Source: an uncultured Collinsella sp.
Lineage (GTDB): Bacteria; Actinomycetota; Coriobacteriia; Coriobacteriales; Coriobacteriaceae
NCBI GenBank assembly: GCA_902478935.1
Contig: CABSMV010000098.1
Location: 1 to 6,887 of the forward strand
Length of the DNA stretch: 6,887 nt
Direction of reading: 5' to 3'
The stretch's first letter is position 1. Every line of letters starts with the position of its first letter. Below, in pieces: positions 1 through 4,270 of the stretch. Under the pieces are notes generated by a model. It searched no databases, was not told where the DNA came from, and saw nothing but the letters and a program-made list of their open reading frames with translations. A program made the translations under genes and the position numbers.

Positions 1-112
1 CCTTGACGCCAACGGAGGCGATGCCCTCGACATCGGACACGGCGCGCGAGACGATGGCGGTCAGAACATCGGGCGAAATGCCGATACCGTCAATCTTGAT
101 TTCCTGGGGCAT
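1..112 (-). CDS. Asp23/Gls24 family envelope stress response protein (N-terminal part, runs off the window)
   Basis: Only the first 37 codons are present; the gene continues beyond position 1. The frame opens at ATG 112-110 and begins MPQEIKIDGIGISPDV, followed by LTAIVSRAVSDVEGIASVGVK. This matches the opening of the Asp23/Gls24 domain: a short beta strand ending in a Gly/Ile-Ser turn, a helix (LTAIVSRAV), then the 'VEGI' turn. Family members are small cytoplasmic or membrane-associated proteins linked to cell envelope homeostasis, and are often encoded near efp and nusB. A strong Shine-Dalgarno AGGAGG (complement of 117-122) lies 4 bases before the ATG, which fixes the start despite the short spacing. 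The gene follows efp by 24 bases with no terminator between, so the two are probably co-transcribed. It is too short for firm subfamily assignment. Confidence 0.8.
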   Translation of the reverse strand, partial: MPQEIKIDGIGISPDVLTAIVSRAVSDVEGIASVGVK

Positions 113-116
113 GAGT

Positions 117-122
117 CCTCCT
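117..122 (-). promoter_or_regulatory. Shine-Dalgarno AGGAGG of the Asp23/Gls24 gene
   Basis: The minus strand reads AGGAGG, then ACTC, then ATG. It is a full-strength ribosome binding site with a rather short 4-base spacer. It supports the start at 112 and marks this partial frame as a real gene. Confidence 0.75.
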
Positions 123-136
123 AGAAGAGTTGGTTG

Positions 137-700
137 CTAGACGCGGGAGACGAACTTGCCGTCGCGGGTGTCAACCTTGATGACCTCGCCCTCGTTGAGG
201 TACATGGGGACCTGGATGACAGCGCCGGTATCGATCGTGGCCGGCTTGGTGGAACCCTGGACGGTGTCGCCCTTAAAGCCCGGGTCGGTCTGGACGATGG
301 TGGTCTCGATGAACATCGGCGGGGTCACGCCCATGAGCTCATCGTCGGCAAAGAGCAGCTGGCAGATGTCGTTCTCGCGCAGCCACTTGGAGTTCTCGCC
401 CACCATGTCCTCGGGAACGGGAACCTGCTCATAGGTCTCATTGTCCATGAAGATGTAGTCGGCGCCATCGTTGTAGAGGTACTGGAACTCACGGGTGGTG
501 AGCATAACGCTCTCGAACTTGGTGCCGGCGTTGCAGGTGTTCTCGACGACGCGGCCGCTCTTGATGTCGCGGGTCTTGTAGCGCACAAACGCGCCGCCCT
601 TACCCGGCTTGACATGCTGGAACTCGACGATGGTGTAGACCTTGTCCTTAATGCGGAGACCGAGGCCGTTCTTGAAGTCGGCGGTAGAAATGGTAGGCAT
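137..700 (-). CDS. efp: Translation elongation factor P
   Basis: Elongation factor P binds the ribosome between the P and E sites and relieves stalling at consecutive prolines. The 187-residue length is normal for the family. Three OB-like domains can be followed: the N-terminal KOW-like domain (about 1-64) beginning MPTISTADFKNGLGLRI, domain II (about 65-127), and domain III with the signature TDPGFKGDTVQGSTKPAT followed by TGAVIQVPMYLNEGEVIKVDTR. The functional loop is KPGKGGAFVR, with the tip lysine at K34, the position that is beta-lysylated in E. coli. The ATG at 700 is chosen because the family's conserved N-terminus begins here. An upstream in-frame TTG (733) would add 11 residues unlike EF-P. 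A purine-rich AAGAAAGG sits 5 bases before the ATG. The gene has its own promoter region and a terminator upstream of it, so it starts a new unit that continues into the Asp23/Gls24 gene. Confidence 0.97.
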   Translation of the reverse strand: MPTISTADFKNGLGLRIKDKVYTIVEFQHVKPGKGGAFVRYKTRDIKSGRVVENTCNAGTKFESVMLTTREFQYLYNDGADYIFMDNETYEQVPVPEDMVGENSKWLRENDICQLLFADDELMGVTPPMFIETTIVQTDPGFKGDTVQGSTKPATIDTGAVIQVPMYLNEGEVIKVDTRDGKFVSRV

Positions 701-757
701 AGCGACCTTTCTTGTTATGGGCAGAACGCACAAGCGTCCAAATTACATACGAGCGAA

Positions 758-763
758 ATTATA
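758..763 (-). promoter_or_regulatory. -10 box of the efp promoter
   Basis: The minus strand reads TATAAT, a perfect sigma-70-type -10 hexamer. It lies downstream of the M24 peptidase terminator and about 57 bases before the efp ATG. Transcription would start near 751, giving a leader of roughly 50 bases. No good -35 box is present at 16-18 bases (the best candidates match TTGACA at only two positions), and the TG of an extended -10 is off by one base. The site is therefore plausible by position and -10 quality but unproven. Confidence 0.6.
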
Positions 764-793
764 CACTTGCAGACGGCGCCTGCAGCGAGCGCA

Positions 794-837
794 TAAAAAG
801 AGAACGCGGGGCGCCCGAATCTATCCGGACGCCCCGC
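794..837 (-). terminator. Intrinsic terminator after the M24 peptidase gene
   Basis: On the minus strand an 8-bp perfect GC stem (GCGGGGCG with CGCCCCGC) extends inward by TCCG pairing with CGGG (one T-G wobble), closing an 8-base loop GATAGATT. The descending arm is followed by GTTCTC and TTTTT (complement of 795-799). It begins about 24 bases after the peptidase stop codon. It separates the peptidase from efp. The plus strand has no T-run after the stem, so it acts in one direction only. Confidence 0.88.
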
Positions 838-860
838 CCCAAACTATCTACCGAAGTAGA

Positions 861-1991
861 CTAGCAGTCGATAACGTGCAGGTCGTGCGGGGTCTTGGTG
901 AAGGGCTCGTAGCCGTTCTCGGTGACGACGCCGTAGTCCTCCAGGCGCACGCCGCCCACACCGGGCAGGTAGACGCCGGGCTCCATGGTGACAACCGAGC
1001 CGATCTCGATGGTGTTCTTGCTGCGGTTGAAGTTGGGCAGCTCGTGGATGTCGATGCCCACGCCGTGGCCCAGACCATGGTTGTAGTAATCGCCATAGCC
1101 GGCATCGCCGATGATCTTCTTGGAAAGCTTGAAAATATCGTTGCCCTCGACCCCCGGATGGATGGCGGCGACGCACTCCTCGTGCGTACGGCGCACGAGC
1201 GCGTACAGGTCGAGCTGCTCCTGCGTGGGCTCGCCCATCACGACGGTGCGCGTCATATCGGAACGATAATCGCAGTAGCCCGCGCCGTAATCCATGAGGA
1301 CAAAGTCGCCCTTCTCGATCACGCGGTCGCTCGGCACGGCATGCGGGTTGGCGGTGTTGGGACCGCTCGCCACGATGGAGCCGAAGGCCAGGCTGTCGGC
1401 GCCGTTGGCGAACATAAAGTTCTCGAGCTCGTTGCGAACCTGCTTCTCGGTCATACCAGGCTTAATAAAGCCGAGCATATGCTGGAAGGCGGCATCGGTG
1501 ATCGACTGCGCATGGCGCATGAGCTCGATCTCCTCGGCATCCTTGATGGCGCGCATCTTGCGGATGTCGTCGTGCATCAGCGGTAGCATGCAGGCGACGG
1601 AACGGTCCTCCAGGCCGCGCTGAATACCCTGGTAGAAGTTGATCTGCATATCGTCTTCGACAGCGCAGACACGGCACTTGTTGGCTGCGATCTTGCCGGC
1701 GACCCAGCCGGGAATGGTACCCTCGTCCATGTCGTAGACCCAAGGGCTGCCGGCGGGCGTGTTCTCCTCAAAGCTGTTGAGGTAGCGCGAGTCGGTGTGG
1801 AACAGGCACTGGTCGACCGTAATAAACGCAGCGTGCGGGAACTCGAAGGTGTAGTCGAAGACGCCCTTCACGCCCGTAAGCCAACGAAGGTTGGCCTCGT
1901 CGCGCACCACGATGGCGTCGTAGCCACGCTCGGCCATCAGGGCACGGACACGCTCGATACGACCGGCAGGACCGGCAGCAAACTCAGACAT
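861..1991 (-). CDS. Xaa-Pro peptidase, metallopeptidase family M24 (PepP/PepQ/YqhT-like)
   Basis: A cytoplasmic metal-dependent peptidase predicted to cleave peptides at bonds involving proline, releasing amino acids during peptide turnover. The 376-residue protein has the two-part M24B layout: an N-terminal creatinase-like domain (about 1-145) and a C-terminal pita-bread catalytic domain (about 150-376). All five metal ligands are visible: D234 (MDYGAGY), D245 (YRSDMTRT), H309 (GLGHGVG), E337 (TMEPGVY) and E351 (GGVRLEDYG). Substrate-site histidines H217 (NPHAVP) and H316 (DIHELP) are also kept, so it should be active. The ATG at 1991 is preceded by AAGAAAGGAATCTGC, a reasonable ribosome binding site. 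It has a promoter candidate upstream and a terminator downstream, so it may form a single-gene unit. The position just before efp matches yqhT-efp of Bacillus. The sequence alone does not separate aminopeptidase from dipeptidase activity, so no symbol is given. Confidence 0.93.
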   Translation of the reverse strand: MSEFAAGPAGRIERVRALMAERGYDAIVVRDEANLRWLTGVKGVFDYTFEFPHAAFITVDQCLFHTDSRYLNSFEENTPAGSPWVYDMDEGTIPGWVAGKIAANKCRVCAVEDDMQINFYQGIQRGLEDRSVACMLPLMHDDIRKMRAIKDAEEIELMRHAQSITDAAFQHMLGFIKPGMTEKQVRNELENFMFANGADSLAFGSIVASGPNTANPHAVPSDRVIEKGDFVLMDYGAGYCDYRSDMTRTVVMGEPTQEQLDLYALVRRTHEECVAAIHPGVEGNDIFKLSKKIIGDAGYGDYYNHGLGHGVGIDIHELPNFNRSKNTIEIGSVVTMEPGVYLPGVGGVRLEDYGVVTENGYEPFTKTPHDLHVIDC

Positions 1992-1998
1992 GCAGATT

Positions 1999-2009
1999 CC
2001 TTTCTTGTT
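1999..2009 (-). promoter_or_regulatory. Ribosome-binding leader AACAAGAAAGG of the M24 peptidase
   Basis: The minus strand reads AACAAGAAAGG, then AATCTGC, then ATG. The same 11 bases occur before efp (706-716), 5 bases from that ATG. The 3' end (AAAGG) pairs only partly with a standard anti-Shine-Dalgarno. The preference for AAGAAAGG over AGGAGG is noticeable because mltG and the Asp23/Gls24 gene in this window use AGGAGG. Confidence 0.5.
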
Positions 2010-2023
2010 GTCTCTATATAGAC

Positions 2024-2086
2024 GGGACGGGTCTCAACCGAACGACGGAATCGCATGCGATCCGCAACCGATTGAAAACCCGCCCC
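2024..2086 (-). other. Foldable leader between the AroB homologue and the M24 peptidase
   Basis: On the minus strand GGGGCGGGTTTT (complement of 2075-2086) can pair with GAGACCCGTCCC (complement of 2024-2035) in a 12-bp stem: nine Watson-Crick pairs plus three G-U pairs. It encloses a smaller hairpin at 2046-2064 built on the perfect palindrome ATCGCATGCGAT (2050-2061). No T-run follows the outer stem, so it is not a standard terminator. If the promoter candidate at 2089-2117 is used, the start near 2082 falls inside the left arm, leaving about 8 bp of stem close to the 5' end of the peptidase mRNA. It matches no riboswitch class I recognise. It may be a stabilising 5' stem or a chance fold in GC-rich DNA. 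Confidence 0.4.
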
Positions 2087-2088
2087 TC

Positions 2089-2117
2089 AACATGATACGA
2101 AAGACAATGGATGTCAA
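2089..2117 (-). promoter_or_regulatory. Candidate promoter of the M24 peptidase gene
   Basis: The minus strand carries a perfect -35 TTGACA (complement of 2112-2117), a 17-base spacer, and CATGTT (complement of 2089-2094). The latter matches TATAAT at three of six positions, including the key A and the last T. A closer match, TATCAT (complement of 2092-2097), sits only 14 bases from the -35. The expected start is near 2082, with a leader of about 90 bases. The AroB-homologue stop is only 7 bases before the -35, and no terminator is seen, so read-through from the upstream operon is also possible. Confidence 0.5.
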
Positions 2118-2123
2118 TAAATC

Positions 2124-3233
2124 TTAGAGAAGTTCTTTGCGTGAAGCCAAGTAGGCGTGAGTATGGCGCTCAAGAACCTCGTCCTCAACGCTCGTTAGAC
2201 GAATGGCGCCAAGTGCCGCGGGCAGCGGCAACATGCTGCGGTTCGAGCGAGCGAACTGCTGCTTGCGGAACTCCTCGATATATGCGGCAGGCTCCAGATC
2301 GAAGGCAAGTTCCTCGATACCAAAGTCCTCCAGGCAGTCATCGACCTCAAAGACGTAATCGATATCGAAGTCGCAGGCATCATGTGCTAGGCGCGCCTCA
2401 AAGCGCATGCCCTCGGATAACAGCTGATAGGCAGGAACCTGCGAAGCAGCATCGCCCAAGCAAGCGCGCAGAGTACGCTCCCCCGTCTTGCCAAAATCGA
2501 GCGCATGGCGGGCGCTCGGGTTCGTGGCCATCAGTACGTCCTTGCGGGCAGTCTGAGACCATTGAACGGCATTGACGAGCGCGACCTCCTCGCCCGCGAG
2601 AATCTCGGGAACGGTCTCAGTAAACTGATTCCAGCGGGACTTGCTGCTCGAAAGCATGGTGCCAACAAGTACCACATAGCCGAGCTTGAGGTACTCGGGG
2701 TCCGCCTCGCGAACAAGGTCGAGGTCACACACGACCAAGCCCGGCTCAGGACGGAACGCGATAGCGGGAAGCGCATTCGACGACGAGGCGACGAGCGGCT
2801 TCATGGTCGTCGCGACCGTGAGCATGGCGTCGAACGTCGTCGGCAGCAACGCGCACTCGGTGCGGCCGCACCACTGATTGGCACACCAGCTAACAACCGA
2901 GCAGGTTGCGGCATCGCCAACGGCGACAACCAGATCGTCACAGGTAATGCCATTGGCAGTCAGGGCGCCAAAGATAGCATCGGCATCAGCAAGCGTGGCA
3001 CCAGCAGGCGAAACCTCGAGGGGAAGCTGCGACATGACAAAACCGGCGTCGACCAGCGCATGCTCGACGACCTCACCAAAACGCTCGGATGTGGCGTCGT
3101 TCCAAACGACCATCGCGCGCTTAGGCTTGCCCACAGCCGAGGCAAACATGCGCGACAACTCATCGAACGCGCTCAATCCGACGCGGACATCGACGCTGCG
3201 GTTTTGGAAATTGATCAGTTGACGGCGAATCAT
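2124..3233 (-). CDS. aroB: 3-dehydroquinate synthase (AroB) homologue lacking the known active site
   Basis: A 369-residue protein that aligns by eye with AroB over most of its length, although the catalytic residues are gone. From G95 to P162 the alignment to a typical AroB (recalled, not computed) needs no gap. PTT (131-133), the following hydrophobic pattern, PEPGLVVCD (162-170) and R242-x-x-L-D-F-G (242-248) all fall in register. The NAD-binding GGGxxGD reads GDAATCS (106-112). The aspartate of the 'DS.VGGK' segment is L138, and its GGK is TTM (142-144). The zinc-binding glutamate of 'AEVIK' is V188 and the lysine G191. 'NFGHTxGH' reads DFGKTGER (246-253), losing a zinc ligand and a second active-site histidine, and the last zinc histidine is absent near 268-269. 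Cysteines cluster at 98, 111, 117, 122 and 127. The ATG (3233) overlaps the aroK stop as ATGA, implying translational coupling; a TTG at 3266 is less likely. The symbol reflects homology and position only. Dehydroquinate synthase activity is doubtful, yet the intact frame argues against simple decay. Confidence 0.8.
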   Translation of the reverse strand: MIRRQLINFQNRSVDVRVGLSAFDELSRMFASAVGKPKRAMVVWNDATSERFGEVVEHALVDAGFVMSQLPLEVSPAGATLADADAIFGALTANGITCDDLVVAVGDAATCSVVSWCANQWCGRTECALLPTTFDAMLTVATTMKPLVASSSNALPAIAFRPEPGLVVCDLDLVREADPEYLKLGYVVLVGTMLSSSKSRWNQFTETVPEILAGEEVALVNAVQWSQTARKDVLMATNPSARHALDFGKTGERTLRACLGDAASQVPAYQLLSEGMRFEARLAHDACDFDIDYVFEVDDCLEDFGIEELAFDLEPAAYIEEFRKQQFARSNRSMLPLPAALGAIRLTSVEDEVLERHTHAYLASRKELL

Positions 3234-3763
3234 AGCAGCCCACGCTCCAAAAGCATCTCGGCACAAAGGTAGGAAACGTCCTCGAAGGACTTGTTGCGAA
3301 TATCAAGGGTAAGGTCGGCGGCCTGGCGATACAGCGGACGGCGATGCTCAAACAGGCGCGCGGCATGCTCGGGAGAGCGAAAATCGGGGCGCGTGTCGGA
3401 CCGACGAATCTGGCGAATCGAATCCTCAAAGTCGCCCTCGAGGTAAACGCACGTACCCATTTCGTGCATCAGCTCAATATTCACCGGCGTTTCGACGATA
3501 CCGCCCCCGCACGAAACCAACAGGCTGCGCTCGCTTTGGAGCGAACGGAGCGCCGAGGTCTCGAGCTCGCGAAAACGATCCTCGCCCTCGGTCTCAAAAA
3601 TCTCGGTTACCGACTTGCCGCAACGGCGCACGACCAGGCGGTCGGTATCGATAAAACGCCGCTTAAACATGGTTCCGACGTTGCGCGCGAGCGTCGATTT
3701 GCCCGCGCCCAAAAAGCCGATAAAGAAGATATGGTCGCAGCCGTGTTTGGTGTGCTGGGACAT
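3230..3763 (-). CDS. aroK: Shikimate kinase
   Basis: Phosphorylates the 3-hydroxyl of shikimate with ATP in the chorismate (aromatic amino acid) pathway. The 177-residue length is typical. Motifs in order are Walker A GFLGAGKST (16-24), the DTD magnesium/shikimate motif (39-41) within FIDTDRLV, the shikimate-binding arginine R65 in DRFRELE, the glycine motif CGGGIV (85-90), the lid arginine R125 (TRPDF, where many homologues have RPLL), and R141 in RRPLYRQAA. All key binding and catalytic residues are therefore kept. The ATG at 3763 lies 8 bases after the YqeG stop, with AGG 7 bases before it. A TTG at 3784 would add 7 residues inside the upstream gene without a ribosome binding site. The stop overlaps the AroB-homologue start. 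The contrast between this intact enzyme and its degenerate neighbour is the main oddity of the window. Confidence 0.94.
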   Translation of the reverse strand: MSQHTKHGCDHIFFIGFLGAGKSTLARNVGTMFKRRFIDTDRLVVRRCGKSVTEIFETEGEDRFRELETSALRSLQSERSLLVSCGGGIVETPVNIELMHEMGTCVYLEGDFEDSIRQIRRSDTRPDFRSPEHAARLFEHRRPLYRQAADLTLDIRNKSFEDVSYLCAEMLLERGLL

Positions 3764-3771
3764 AGCGAGAC

Positions 3772-4269
3772 CTATTCCTCGCAAGGAAGGTCGCGCAGGG
3801 CCCGGCGCTCAAAGATACGGAAGATCTGCGTATACCACAAGTCCTGGGTTGCCTGCGGCTTGACCAGAATAGTGTCAACGCCGGCGAAGTTGCCGCTCCA
3901 CACGTCCGTATAGAGCTGATCACCGATCAGCACCGCCTCGTCGGCCGTGGCGCCGAGGCGCTTAAGACCTGCCTTGAGGGCAAACGGCGCCGGCTTCATG
4001 GCGTGGCTGATGGCCTCGAGCCCCAACTCGCGTGCAGAGCTCATGACCTGGTCGCGATGCCAGTTGTTGGACACCATGCACAGCTTAAAGCCCTTGGCAT
4101 GGGCGGCCTCGAGCCAAGCGGAAACCGCAGCGGGTACCTGCTCGGTATCACGCGGCACCAGGGTGTTATCGCGATCGAGCAGAATGGCGCGTTTGCCGTC
4201 GGCCCACAGGGTATCAAGGTCGATGCGATCGACCGAGGCAACGTATCGTTTGGGGCTAAAAATCCTCAT
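3772..4269 (-). CDS. YqeG family HAD IIIA-type phosphatase
   Basis: A 165-residue haloacid-dehalogenase-type phosphatase of the YqeG group. Family members in yeast and plants (Gep4, PGPP1) dephosphorylate phosphatidylglycerophosphate to phosphatidylglycerol. That role is likely here but is not shown by the sequence alone. The HAD motifs are complete: motif I LLDRDNTL with nucleophile D32 and acid/base D34; motif II VSNN (66-69); motif III K92 in MKPAP; motif IV GDQLYTD with D117 and D122. The N-terminal MRIFSPKRYVASVDRIDLDTLW is typical of the family. The ATG at 4269 is one base after the mltG stop (TAG C ATG), with a weak GGA 7 to 9 bases upstream, so translation is probably coupled to mltG. 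An in-frame extension to 4350 lies entirely inside mltG and does not resemble the family. Pairing with mltG puts two envelope-related functions together. Confidence 0.9.
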   Translation of the reverse strand: MRIFSPKRYVASVDRIDLDTLWADGKRAILLDRDNTLVPRDTEQVPAAVSAWLEAAHAKGFKLCMVSNNWHRDQVMSSARELGLEAISHAMKPAPFALKAGLKRLGATADEAVLIGDQLYTDVWSGNFAGVDTILVKPQATQDLWYTQIFRIFERRALRDLPCEE

Positions 4270-4270
4270 G

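Noticed and set aside
642..1586. Long plus-strand open frame of 314 codons
   Set aside because: It lies antisense to the M24 peptidase and across the terminator and efp start. Its Val/Ala/His/Asp-rich sequence is typical of the antisense frame of a GC-rich gene, with no domain and no ribosome binding site.
2011..2022. TATATA within TCTATATAGA as a -10 box for the M24 peptidase
   Set aside because: The only TTGA-like -35 is 11 bases away, too close, and nothing suitable lies 16-18 bases upstream. The TTGACA at 2112-2117 is a better anchor.
2046..2064. Known riboswitch or T-box in the peptidase leader
   Set aside because: The region is too short and lacks conserved T-box or riboswitch cores; only a simple nested hairpin is seen.
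2024..2086. Terminator for the long alaS to AroB-homologue operon
   Set aside because: The stem is followed by GTCTATATAG, not a T-run, and the T-run inside it (TTTT at 2075-2078) has no stem before it. No terminator is visible for that operon.
3233..3266. TTG start adding 11 residues to the AroB homologue
   Set aside because: The added residues lie inside aroK and do not resemble AroB, and the ATG at 3233 forms a classic ATGA overlap with the aroK stop.
2505..3272. Plus-strand open frame of 255 codons antisense to the AroB homologue
   Set aside because: Considered because the AroB homologue is degenerate, which could mean the real gene is on the other strand. The minus-strand frame has recognisable AroB segments in register and operon-style junctions; the plus-strand product is Arg/Asp-rich and matches nothing I know.
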